Below, one piece after another: positions 22,249 through 30,632 of a DNA stretch of 46,317 nucleotides. The stretch's first letter is position 1; every line of letters begins with the position of its first letter. The DNA is taken from the NCBI GenBank assembly GCA_002381125.1, contig DFUT01000041.1:1-46317 (forward strand), given 5' to 3'. Source of the DNA: Bacteroidales bacterium UBA4179 (lineage in GTDB: Bacteria > Bacteroidota > Bacteroidia > Bacteroidales > Dysgonomonadaceae). The notes beneath the pieces were generated by a model. That model worked only from the letters and a program-made list of their open reading frames with translations. It ran no database searches and was not told the DNA's origin. The position numbers were made by a program, and so were the translations under genes.

Positions 22249-22271
22249 GTTGCACTTCTAAGTTGAACTTA
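22249..22271 (-). repeat. Gene-end repeat, copy 4 (after the xylE-like gene)
   Basis: On the minus strand this reads TAAGTTCAACTTAGAAGTGC then AAC, preceded by CG. It begins 22 nt after the xylE-like stop codon and is co-oriented with the gene. It is used here as the reference copy. Confidence 0.75.
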
Positions 22272-22293
22272 CGCATGACATAAAATGATCTGT

Positions 22294-23694
22294 TTACCTT
22301 TCTTTTTCTTTCACCCACAGAAGCTCCATTTCTTCCAATGATTTCCCTTTCGTTTCGGGGACCATTTTCCACACAAACAAGGCCGACAAAACGGACATCG
22401 TTCCATAAAAAGCATACGTAAGTCCCGGACTGAATTCCATCATAGCCGGATAAGTGGACGATATCAGGTAATTGGCCAACCATTGAAAGGCTACCGCTAT
22501 GGCTACGGCTTTGCCACGTATCTTATTCGGGAAAATTTCCGAAATCAACACCCAGCAAATCGGACCCCACGACATCATAAACGAAGCCGTATAAATAATG
22601 ATAAACACCAACGTGCTAATGCCGATAATATTGTTGAAGGCCAGTGCCGAGATCGCAAACATGCCTATGGCCATTCCTATCGATCCGGTTATCAGAAGGG
22701 GCTTTCTACCCCATTTGTCCACCGTGAGAATAGCTACTACAGTGAAAACGACATTCACGAAACCCATAATAACCGTTTGAAGCATCGATGCGTCCTTGGC
22801 CGCTCCCATGCTCTCGAAAATACGCGGGGCGTAATACAAAGCCACATTGATGCCTACAAACTGCTGAAATACCGATAACAGAATTCCGATGACAATTACC
22901 TTCTTCCCATAAGAGAATACACTTGCCTTGATCGAATGATCGACCGTCTGTTTAATCTCGTTCAGTATACGATGGGCGGTTTCTTCACTCCTGTTGATTT
23001 TCGTAAGCACCGACAAGGCTTTTTCGTCCTGGTGTACCAGTGCCAGATAACGAGGCGTTTCCGGAACAAACAACAACAATATTCCGAACAGTGATGCAGG
23101 AATGGCCTCAGAGGCAAACATCCTGCGCCAACCAATAGCATTGATCCACTCTATCGACTGTCCACGAGCAATGCTCCAATTTACAAAATAGACCACCAAC
23201 ATGCCGAAAATGATGGCAAACTGATTGAACGATACCAGCCGCCCGCGAATCTCCGCAGGCGATATCTCACTGATATACATCGGCGAAACGGCCGAGGCCA
23301 ATCCTACCCCTATACCTCCCAATATGCGATAAATATTGAAAGTGATCAACAAAGCGAGAGAAACTTCGCCTTGCGGGAAAAACAGGGCTTCAGGATATCC
23401 CGAGCCCAGAGCAGAAATAAAAAACAGCACCGATGCAAGAAGCAGTGTATTGCGACGTCCCAATCGGTTGGAAAAAAAACCGGACAATATCCCTCCAATG
23501 ATACATCCGATCAAGGCGCTCGACACCGTCGCCCCATGTACCAGTGCGCTTAATCCCAACGGCTCGATAAGATAGGCCTGAAGCGATTTTTCCGCTCCCG
23601 AAATAACGGCCGTATCGTAACCGAAGAGCAAACCACCTAACGTGGCCACCAACGTTATTCCAAAAAGATAAGTCTTATTATATTGTTTTGTCAT
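22294..23694 (-). CDS. xylE: XylE-like MFS sugar:H+ symporter
   Basis: A 466-residue sugar porter of the major facilitator superfamily, with 12 predicted helices. Signatures: GYDTAVISGAEKSL in helix 1, NRLGRRNTLL and DKWGRKPLL in the 2-3 and 8-9 loops, PETPRYL in the middle loop and PETKGKSLEEME at the C-terminus. It is expected to import free D-xylose. This is the last gene of the xylan PUL, after xylA (75-nt gap with a GC-rich hairpin). That fits a role in taking up monomer released in the periplasm. Confidence 0.9.
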   Translation of the reverse strand: MTKQYNKTYLFGITLVATLGGLLFGYDTAVISGAEKSLQAYLIEPLGLSALVHGATVSSALIGCIIGGILSGFFSNRLGRRNTLLLASVLFFISALGSGYPEALFFPQGEVSLALLITFNIYRILGGIGVGLASAVSPMYISEISPAEIRGRLVSFNQFAIIFGMLVVYFVNWSIARGQSIEWINAIGWRRMFASEAIPASLFGILLLFVPETPRYLALVHQDEKALSVLTKINRSEETAHRILNEIKQTVDHSIKASVFSYGKKVIVIGILLSVFQQFVGINVALYYAPRIFESMGAAKDASMLQTVIMGFVNVVFTVVAILTVDKWGRKPLLITGSIGMAIGMFAISALAFNNIIGISTLVFIIIYTASFMMSWGPICWVLISEIFPNKIRGKAVAIAVAFQWLANYLISSTYPAMMEFSPGLTYAFYGTMSVLSALFVWKMVPETKGKSLEEMELLWVKEKER

Positions 23695-23707
23695 TTTTTA
23701 CTCCAAA

Positions 23708-23747
23708 TAAAAAAGAAACCCGGCCGGCTTTTCAAGCAACCGACCGA
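23708..23747 (-). terminator. Terminator/attenuator hairpin between xylA and the xylE-like gene
   Basis: On the minus strand TCGGTCGGTT pairs with AGCCGGCCGG (10 bp including G-U pairs) with an 8-nt loop. It is followed by GTTTCTTTTTT. It could reduce transcription into the symporter gene. Confidence 0.6.
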
Positions 23748-23769
23748 GAATCCGTTATGTTTTACCTTT

Positions 23770-25092
23770 TTATATGTACATGTTGACGATGGCTTCGTAG
23801 AGCTCCTGTTTCCCGCTTATCTGTGCCGGTTCCCTGCCCAAAGAGAGCGCATAATCGCGCAGATCTTCCAGCGAAAGTTTCCCTTCTTCAAATTCCTTGC
23901 CCTTGCCACTGTCAAACGAAGCGTAACGCTCTTCAAGCATCTCGAGATAAGGCGACTCTTCAAGTATGGCTGCGGCAGCTTCCAACGCACGCGCAAAAAC
24001 ATCCATCCCCGCTATGTGCGCAATGAAAATATCTTCCAAATCGGTAGAATTGCGACGGGTCTTGGCATCGAAATTCGTCCCTCCGCCTTGCAACCCGCCG
24101 TTACGCAAGATAACCAGCATCGCCTGTGTCAACTCGTACACGTCAATGGGAAACTGATCCGTATCCCAACCGTTCTGATAATCGCCACGGTTGGCATCGA
24201 TCGAACCCAACATACCGGCATCCGCAGCACACTGCAATTCGTGTTCAAACGTATGCCCGGCCAACGTGGCGTGATTGACCTCGATATTCAATTTGAAATC
24301 CTTATCGAGATTATGCGCACGAAGAAAACCGATAACCGTTTCGGCATCCACATCATATTGATGTTTGGTCGGCTCCATGGGTTTCGGCTCGATGAGGAAA
24401 TTCCCCTTGAAGCCTTTCGAACGGGCATAATCGCGCGCCAGGGTCAGCATCATGGCCAGATGTTCCTTTTCACGTTTCATGTCGGTATTCAGCAGACTCA
24501 TGTAACCTTCACGTCCGCCCCAGAACACATAGTTCTCTCCTCCAAGTTCAATGGTGGCATCCAACGCATTTTTGATCTGCGTGGCGGCATAAGCCACACT
24601 CTCAAAATTGGGATTGGTGGCCGCTCCGTTCATATAACGTTTGTGGCCGAAAACGTTGGCCGTTCCCCACAACAACTTGATACCCGTTTGAGCCATCTTC
24701 TCCTTGGCGTAGGATACCATTTGTTTTAGGTTCGATTCGTATTCCCCGAGCGAATTCCCTTCGTCTACCAGGTCGATATCGTGAAAGCAAAAATATTCGA
24801 TCCCGATTTTTTGCATGAACTCGAAAGCAGCATCCATTTTGTTTTTTGCCCGCTCTATCGGATCTGCCCCTTCGTTCCACGGAAAAATTTTTGTCGGTCC
24901 ACCAAACGGATCGGTACCTTCGGCACACAATGTATGCCAGTAGGCCATCGAAAATTTGAACCAATCTTTCATCTTGCGACCGTAAACTTCTTTTTCCGCA
25001 TCATAATAACGAAAAGAGAAAGGATTTCTGCTTTCTTTTCCTTCAAACTTGATTTTCCCTATACCGGGAAAAAATTCTTTCTTGTTTTCCAT
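23770..25092 (-). CDS. xylA: Xylose isomerase
   Basis: A 440-residue class II xylose isomerase converting D-xylose to D-xylulose with two divalent metals. Motifs: CFHDIDLVDEG (catalytic His-Asp), NYVFWGGREGYMSLLNTD, LIEPKPMEPTKHQYDVD (metal-binding Glu), FKLNIEVNHATLAGHTFEHEL (metal ligands Glu/His) and GSIDANRGDYQNGWDTDQFP. I use the ATG at 25092 (MENKKEFFPG); the extension upstream lies in the gap after xylB. The gap from xylB is 77 nt. It is cytoplasmic. Confidence 0.96.
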   Translation of the reverse strand: MENKKEFFPGIGKIKFEGKESRNPFSFRYYDAEKEVYGRKMKDWFKFSMAYWHTLCAEGTDPFGGPTKIFPWNEGADPIERAKNKMDAAFEFMQKIGIEYFCFHDIDLVDEGNSLGEYESNLKQMVSYAKEKMAQTGIKLLWGTANVFGHKRYMNGAATNPNFESVAYAATQIKNALDATIELGGENYVFWGGREGYMSLLNTDMKREKEHLAMMLTLARDYARSKGFKGNFLIEPKPMEPTKHQYDVDAETVIGFLRAHNLDKDFKLNIEVNHATLAGHTFEHELQCAADAGMLGSIDANRGDYQNGWDTDQFPIDVYELTQAMLVILRNGGLQGGGTNFDAKTRRNSTDLEDIFIAHIAGMDVFARALEAAAAILEESPYLEMLEERYASFDSGKGKEFEEGKLSLEDLRDYALSLGREPAQISGKQELYEAIVNMYI

Positions 25093-25169
25093 ATTGTTTT
25101 TTTTTAAATAAATGAATGTATGTAAATGATATAATGCCCAAGATTTATAATAAAAAACGAGAGTGACTC

Positions 25170-26660
25170 TCAGTCTTTGTTTTCCAAATCCAAACGGCTT
25201 TTCCACCGTTCATAGGCAGATTGATATTGCAATCGGTTCTTTGCGTCGGGTTCCACCGTCATGATTTTCTTCAAGGAGCCAAAAGCCTCTTCGGGCGATG
25301 CATATATCCCGACACCAATCCCTGCGGCTTTGGCCGCTCCTGCTGCACCATCGGTATCATACAGCTCGATGGTAGCTCCGGTTATGCTTGAAAGTGTCTC
25401 CCTGAAAATCGGGCTAAGAAACATATTCGCATTGCCCGCACGAATCACCGTGATGTCCATGCCCATGGCTTGCATGATCTCCATACCGTACTTGAACGAA
25501 AATACGATACCCTCCTGAGAAGCCCTCACAATGTCTGCAATAGAGTGGATATTGAAATTGATGCCGTGAAAAGAACAGCCGATATCTTTGTTCTCGAGAA
25601 TGCGTTCCGCTCCATTCCCGAAAGGAATGACCGACAACCCTTTGGCTCCAATGGGAGATTGGGAAGCCAACTTGTTCATGTCCTCATACGTGAATCCTTC
25701 CCGTATAAAATTCCTTTTAATCCATGAATTGAGGATCCCTGTGCCGTTAATGCACAACAAAACACCCAAACGGGGATCCTCAGGGGTATGATTCACATGA
25801 GCAAAAATGTTTATCCGGGAAAGCGGATCGTAATTGATTTCTCCCAAAATACCATATATAACCCCCGATGTACCGGCAGTGGAGGCTATCTCTCCGGGAT
25901 TGAAAACATTGAGTGAAACAGCATTGTTGGGCTGATCACCCGCTCTGTAGCCAACAGGCGTACCCTCTTTAAGCCCCAACGCGGCAGCCGCTTCGGATGA
26001 AACGGTTCCCTGCGTTCCAAAGATCGGAACAATATCGGGAATAAGGGAATAATCGAAACCGAAAAAGCTCATCACATCTTCCGATATCCGATGTTCCTTG
26101 AAATCCCAGAAGATCCCTTCAGACAAGCCTTCGATCGTCATGCCGATGCTGCCGGTCAGCTTCATGGCGATATAATCGCCCGGAAGCATGATCTTGTGGA
26201 TCTGTCGGTAGATCTCCGGTTCGTTTTCCTTCACCCAGGCCAATTTAGATGCCGTGAAGTTGCCCGGGGAATTCAGCAGATGCGACAACGCTCTTTCCCT
26301 GCCAATCGCTTCGAAAGCTTTTTCGCCATAAGGAACCGCCCGACTGTCGCACCAAATAATGGACGGACGAAGCACCCGCCGGTTCTTGTCAACCAACACC
26401 AATCCGTGCATTTGCCAAGAAATACCGATGGCCTTGATCTCTTCGCCCCTAACCCCCGATTTCCTCATCACCGCATGATGGGCTTGTTTTAGGTGCTCCC
26501 ACCACATCTCCGGATCCTGCTCTGCCCACCCCGGACGTTCAGCATAAATCGGCATCTCCGTCTTGGGCGAATAATCCGATGCCGCAATCTTTCCGCTTTC
26601 GGCTTCCACCAAGCAGGCCTTCACCGAAGAACTGCCTATATCGTATCCCAATAAATACAT
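25170..26660 (-). CDS. xylB: Xylulokinase
   Basis: A 496-residue FGGY-family carbohydrate kinase phosphorylating D-xylulose to xylulose 5-phosphate. The N-terminal ATPase fold starts LLGYDIGSSSVKACLVEAESG. The substrate region shows GISWQMHGLVLVDKNRRVLRPSIIWCDSRA and the late ATPase motifs show IASTAGTSGVIYG and GAAGAAKAAGIGVG. Adjacent xylA secures the assignment. The 33-nt leader after uxuA contains three tandem TATGATTT (plus-strand) octamers just before the ATG. Confidence 0.94.
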   Translation of the reverse strand: MYLLGYDIGSSSVKACLVEAESGKIAASDYSPKTEMPIYAERPGWAEQDPEMWWEHLKQAHHAVMRKSGVRGEEIKAIGISWQMHGLVLVDKNRRVLRPSIIWCDSRAVPYGEKAFEAIGRERALSHLLNSPGNFTASKLAWVKENEPEIYRQIHKIMLPGDYIAMKLTGSIGMTIEGLSEGIFWDFKEHRISEDVMSFFGFDYSLIPDIVPIFGTQGTVSSEAAAALGLKEGTPVGYRAGDQPNNAVSLNVFNPGEIASTAGTSGVIYGILGEINYDPLSRINIFAHVNHTPEDPRLGVLLCINGTGILNSWIKRNFIREGFTYEDMNKLASQSPIGAKGLSVIPFGNGAERILENKDIGCSFHGINFNIHSIADIVRASQEGIVFSFKYGMEIMQAMGMDITVIRAGNANMFLSPIFRETLSSITGATIELYDTDGAAGAAKAAGIGVGIYASPEEAFGSLKKIMTVEPDAKNRLQYQSAYERWKSRLDLENKD

Positions 26661-26663
26661 ACT

Positions 26664-26687
26664 TATGATTTTATGATTTTATGATTT
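26664..26687. repeat. Three tandem 8-bp repeats in the xylB leader
   Basis: TATGATTT occurs three times (26664-26671, 26672-26679, 26680-26687), immediately upstream of the xylB start codon at 26660. A change in copy number would alter the start-codon spacing or leader accessibility. Confidence 0.6.
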
Positions 26688-26693
26688 TTATTT

Positions 26694-27881
26694 TCAATAT
26701 ATCCCTGTCTCGATTTCATTGCGTACGACCGCCATCATGCCGTCGATTTGTGTCAAAGCAAACATTCTCCCTAAAAAAGAATAACCCGGATTATATTCCT
26801 TTCCCACATCGTGGAGCATAAGTTTTCCATGGTCCACTCGCATGGGAACAGCGGGATTTTCTTTTTCGAAAATCCGAATGACTTCTATCAAATTGGCCCT
26901 TCCTCCAAGGTGGGATGCCTCCACAAAATCGCCGTTTTCCAAGACTTCCGTACTACGCAAATGTACAAAAAAAGAATTCTTCACAAAGGCTTTTGCCAGT
27001 TCAACCACATTATTTTGAATGCCTGCACTCAAGGATCCGGCACAGAAGGCGAAAGCATTGGAAGGACTTTCCACGGCTTCCAAAACCCGGCGGATGTCAT
27101 GCTCGTCACTGACGATTCTCGGCAAACCGAATACGGGAAATGGCGGATCATCGGGATGAATGCACATTCGTACCCCGTATTTTTCTGCCACGGGAATCAC
27201 CGCTTGCAGGAAATACTTCAAATTTTCGCGAAGCTTTGTTTCGTCAACGTTTTCATACAAATCCAGCAGTTTTCTGAAAGCTTCAACCGGATCCTCATCG
27301 CCGTTAACGATACTTCGGTTGATAAATCCCTGGGTTTTTACTATAATGGTATCGATAAGTTCTTTTTTCTCTTCTTCGGTAATTGTCCCGTCCAAAGCAT
27401 TCACCTTAGTCAACTCCTCAGGAGTATAATCCTTTTCCGCATCTTTCCTTTTCAGAATTTTACAATCGAAATAGGCATAACGAATTTTATCGAAATACAA
27501 CGTTTGTGTGCCATCGTCCAGCTTTTTATGCAAATCTGTACGTACCCAATCGATCACGGGCATAAAATTATAACAAACCGTAGTGACTCCAGCCTGCCCA
27601 AGATGCATCAAATTCCGTTGGAAATTTTCGATCCACTTATCCCTGTCTTTTCCTCCATATTTGATGGATTCAACGACAGGCAAACTTTCAACCACTGCCC
27701 AATGCAAGCCATAAGATGCGATATACCGTTTAACCTCCCGAATCATGTCCGTCGGCCATACTTGCCCATTGGGTATATCATGTAGCGCAGTAACGATACC
27801 TTCCACACCAATCTGCCTGAGCATGTCCAACGTAATCGGATCTTTCTTACCAAACCATCTCCAACACTTTTTCATTGTCAT
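26694..27881 (-). CDS. uxuA: Mannonate dehydratase
   Basis: A 395-residue UxuA enzyme dehydrating D-mannonate to 2-keto-3-deoxy-D-gluconate, a step of glucuronate catabolism. The family start KKCWRWFGKKDPITLDMLRQIGVEGIVTALHDIPNG is seen, with the metal-binding block RMCIHPDDPPFPVFGLPRI and the end VDHGKLMLHDVGKEYNPGYS. I use the ATG at 27881; ATG 27875 is equally possible, while the longer start at 27899 would overlap the GH3 stop. In this operon it links (methyl)glucuronic acid cut from xylan to central carbon metabolism; uxaC and uxuB are not in the window. Confidence 0.93.
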   Translation of the reverse strand: MTMKKCWRWFGKKDPITLDMLRQIGVEGIVTALHDIPNGQVWPTDMIREVKRYIASYGLHWAVVESLPVVESIKYGGKDRDKWIENFQRNLMHLGQAGVTTVCYNFMPVIDWVRTDLHKKLDDGTQTLYFDKIRYAYFDCKILKRKDAEKDYTPEELTKVNALDGTITEEEKKELIDTIIVKTQGFINRSIVNGDEDPVEAFRKLLDLYENVDETKLRENLKYFLQAVIPVAEKYGVRMCIHPDDPPFPVFGLPRIVSDEHDIRRVLEAVESPSNAFAFCAGSLSAGIQNNVVELAKAFVKNSFFVHLRSTEVLENGDFVEASHLGGRANLIEVIRIFEKENPAVPMRVDHGKLMLHDVGKEYNPGYSFLGRMFALTQIDGMMAVVRNEIETGIY

Positions 27882-27895
27882 GAAGAATGAAAATA

Positions 27896-30607
27896 TCAAT
27901 CGTTTATGTAAAATCTTTCGCCATTAACCTCCACACTCGTTTGAACGACCGCACCCGAAGCAAGCGATTTTTCGTCAGGCTGTTTCCCTCCGACCGAAAT
28001 AGAAACTCTCCCGGCCTCCACCAGCGGAATATTATCCTCGTTTCGGGCTGCAAACTGATGAGGTTGCAGCACAAAGTCGACTGTCCGGGTTTCACCTGCC
28101 TTTAAATGAATACGCTTAAATCCCTGCAACGAACGAATGGGTGTCTTCAGTTTGCTCTCCGGCAAGGAAACATAAAGCTGAACCACTTCATCACCATCTT
28201 TATCTCCCGTGTTGGTCACCTCTACCGAAACGGAAATGTTCTCACCCGCTTGAATCGATGACGGAACATTCTTGAAAGTGTACTTGAACGTCGTATAACT
28301 CAATCCGTAGCCGAATTCATATAAAGGCTCTCCTTCAAAATAACGATACGTTTTGCCTTTCATGTCATAGTCCTCGAAAGGCGGAAGTTGATCGATACCC
28401 TTGTAAAATGTCACGGGTAATCGCCCTGACGGATTGTAATCGCCAAAAATCACGTCGGCTATAGCCGTTCCACCCGCCTGTCCGGGATACCAAGCCTCAA
28501 GAATGGCGGGAATGTTTTCGTTCTCCCAATTCACTGCCAACGCACTGCCGTTGAGCAAAACCAAAATGGTCGGCTTTCCCTGTTTCACGATTTCCTTCAT
28601 CAAATCGGTCTGAACACGGGGCAACTTGATGTCGGTACGGTCTCCTTTGTAAAAACCGTCGATATCCACATTCATTTCCTCGCCTTCGAGCGATGGACTC
28701 AATCCCATGCAGAGCACAACCAAATCGGAGTTTTTTGCCAAATCTACGGCATCCCGTTTCAGATCCTTTCCGGGTACTTCCCATAAAATACGCACATGTG
28801 GGTATTCCGTGTTATCTTGAACGTATTCAATTTCGATTTCGTAAGGTTTCCCCTTCTCAAGGGTTACCCATTCGTATCCCTTTTTGGCATGATGTCCGCT
28901 TTGTCCAAAGGACAACACTTTTCCGTCCAGCATCAGTTTGAATCCGCGAAAAGCTTCTCCTCCCAAGGCATATTCCCCACTTGCAGGTGGTACAAGAACA
29001 CCTTTCCAACGTACCGAAAACCGTTCGTATGACATATCGGAAAAAGGAGGGGTAGTCCACCATTCGAAATCGATATGGTCGTCGATTCGCGTATGTTTGG
29101 GCGTTCCTTCCAATTTGGCGTTGTCGAAATATTCGGCTGTCAATCCTTTCGTTTTCCGTGTTTCATCGGTATAAAAACAGGCCGGCGGAATCACCTCCAA
29201 ATAAGGCAATCCTTCGGCTAACCGGCACCCTTGGGCATACTTCACTTCGACATCGGGCAATTTTTCCCTTATCCCTTTTAATGGTGTGATGCGAACAGAA
29301 GGATATCCGTTGTAATTTCCCAGCAATATTTCTTCGTTATCGGCATTGGGCCCGATGACGGCAATCTTCTTAACGTCTCTTGAAAACGGCAGAATGTCGT
29401 TTTCGTTCTTGAGCAAGACCATCGATTTGCGAGCCGCTTCCAATGCCAGTAAGCGGTGTTTTTCGCAATCCACTACGTCGAAAGGGATTTGTGCATATTT
29501 CACTTCCTTTTCGGGATCGAACATGCCCAGTTTCATTCTTGCCAACAACAGCCGCTTTACCGACGTGTCGATCTCTTCTTCGGTGACCAGTCCTTTATTG
29601 ACGGCTTCGATCAGATGTGGATAATAGGTATCGCCGCAATTCAAATCCGTACCGGCCTTCACTGCTTTGGCTGCCGCCTCTTCGGGCGTATCCACTATAT
29701 GATGGGCATTTTCGCGGTAAAAATCGCTGATGGCACCACAGTCCGAAACAATATAACCTTTCAGCCCCCATTTGTTGCGCAACAGATCTTCCAGATACTT
29801 GTCTCCGCAACAGGGCTCTCCCCTGAAACGTTGATAGGCAGACATCACGGAATAGACATCCGCTTCAAGAATACTGCGCTTGAAATGAGGAAAATAAGTC
29901 TCGGCCAAATCGTAATCGTTCGGATAAACATCGAACGAATGCCTCACGGCTTCAGGCCCGCTGTGAACGGCAAAATGTTTCGCCGTAGCCACCAGTTTCA
30001 GGTATTTCGGATCATCGCCCTGCAACCCTTTGATAAAAGGGATAGCCGTCTCGGCCGTTAAAAACGGATCTTCTCCGTAGGTCTCCATTCCCCTTCCCCA
30101 GCGCGGATCACGGAAAATGTTGATGTTGGGTGTCCAGAACGTCAACCCCTGATAAATCCCCCGCTTCCCTTTCGAGGCGTAATCGTGATGTTTGGCCCGT
30201 GCTTCGTCGGAAATGGCCGACGCAATAGCAAACATCTCGTCCCGATCCCACATGGCCGCCATTCCTATGGCCTGCGGAAAAACAGTGGCCAATCCTGAAC
30301 GGGCAACGCCGTGAAGGCACTCGTTCCACCAGTTGTAGGCCGGTATACCCAGCCGCTCTATGGCCGGCGAATCGTAGCGCATCAAACTCACCTTCTCCTC
30401 TAGTGTAAGGCGCAAAAGAAGATCCTCTGCACGTTCTTCAAACGACAACTTCGTGTTAAGATAAGGAGCAACAGGGTTGCTGCACTGAAAAAAGAAAAAA
30501 GAAAAAAGAAAAAGAAAAATCGCCGGGTAATTTGTTCGCTTCACAATCAAAATAATAAAATTACATATTAAACAAAAAAATTCTTTTTTAAAACTTAAAA
30601 AACTCAT
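27896..30607 (-). CDS. GH3 beta-xylosidase/beta-glucosidase with PA14 insert
   Basis: A 903-residue secreted glycoside hydrolase family 3 enzyme. The N-terminal TIM barrel contains the catalytic nucleophile Asp289 (KGYIVSDCGAISDF). The second alpha/beta domain begins near LLKNENDILPF. A PA14 domain is inserted around 470-600 (KGLTAEYFDNAKLEGTPKH, then FSVRWKGVLVPPASGEYALG), and a fibronectin-III-like domain closes the protein. The PA14-GH3 layout is common for Bacteroidetes Xyl3A-type beta-xylosidases in xylan loci. A hydrophobic signal ends at FFFFQC (Cys42), possibly a lipoprotein. ATG 30607 is used, but a GTG at 30544 would give a more normal signal peptide. The signal region contains a slippery 7-bp repeat. 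Confidence 0.9.
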   Translation of the reverse strand: MSFLSFKKEFFCLICNFIILIVKRTNYPAIFLFLFSFFFFQCSNPVAPYLNTKLSFEERAEDLLLRLTLEEKVSLMRYDSPAIERLGIPAYNWWNECLHGVARSGLATVFPQAIGMAAMWDRDEMFAIASAISDEARAKHHDYASKGKRGIYQGLTFWTPNINIFRDPRWGRGMETYGEDPFLTAETAIPFIKGLQGDDPKYLKLVATAKHFAVHSGPEAVRHSFDVYPNDYDLAETYFPHFKRSILEADVYSVMSAYQRFRGEPCCGDKYLEDLLRNKWGLKGYIVSDCGAISDFYRENAHHIVDTPEEAAAKAVKAGTDLNCGDTYYPHLIEAVNKGLVTEEEIDTSVKRLLLARMKLGMFDPEKEVKYAQIPFDVVDCEKHRLLALEAARKSMVLLKNENDILPFSRDVKKIAVIGPNADNEEILLGNYNGYPSVRITPLKGIREKLPDVEVKYAQGCRLAEGLPYLEVIPPACFYTDETRKTKGLTAEYFDNAKLEGTPKHTRIDDHIDFEWWTTPPFSDMSYERFSVRWKGVLVPPASGEYALGGEAFRGFKLMLDGKVLSFGQSGHHAKKGYEWVTLEKGKPYEIEIEYVQDNTEYPHVRILWEVPGKDLKRDAVDLAKNSDLVVLCMGLSPSLEGEEMNVDIDGFYKGDRTDIKLPRVQTDLMKEIVKQGKPTILVLLNGSALAVNWENENIPAILEAWYPGQAGGTAIADVIFGDYNPSGRLPVTFYKGIDQLPPFEDYDMKGKTYRYFEGEPLYEFGYGLSYTTFKYTFKNVPSSIQAGENISVSVEVTNTGDKDGDEVVQLYVSLPESKLKTPIRSLQGFKRIHLKAGETRTVDFVLQPHQFAARNEDNIPLVEAGRVSISVGGKQPDEKSLASGAVVQTSVEVNGERFYIND
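30487..30519. repeat. Heptamer-based purine tract in the GH3 signal peptide
   Basis: The plus strand has GAAAAAA three times (30487-30507) followed by GAAAAA twice (30508-30519), encoding the Phe/Leu-rich signal helix on the minus strand. Because the unit is 7 bp, gain or loss of a unit would shift the frame. Confidence 0.7.
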
Positions 30608-30632
30608 TCATCACATGTATTCATATGTTATG

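Noticed and set aside
22163..22483. Minus-strand frame of 106 codons over the xylE 3' end and the spacer
   Set aside because: Most of it is the antiparallel/alternate frame of the xylE-like gene, and the remainder gives no recognisable protein.
30542..30607. Separate short gene upstream of the GH3 signal peptide
   Set aside because: The 22 codons are in frame with GH3 and have no separate stop; they are better seen as an alternative start region.
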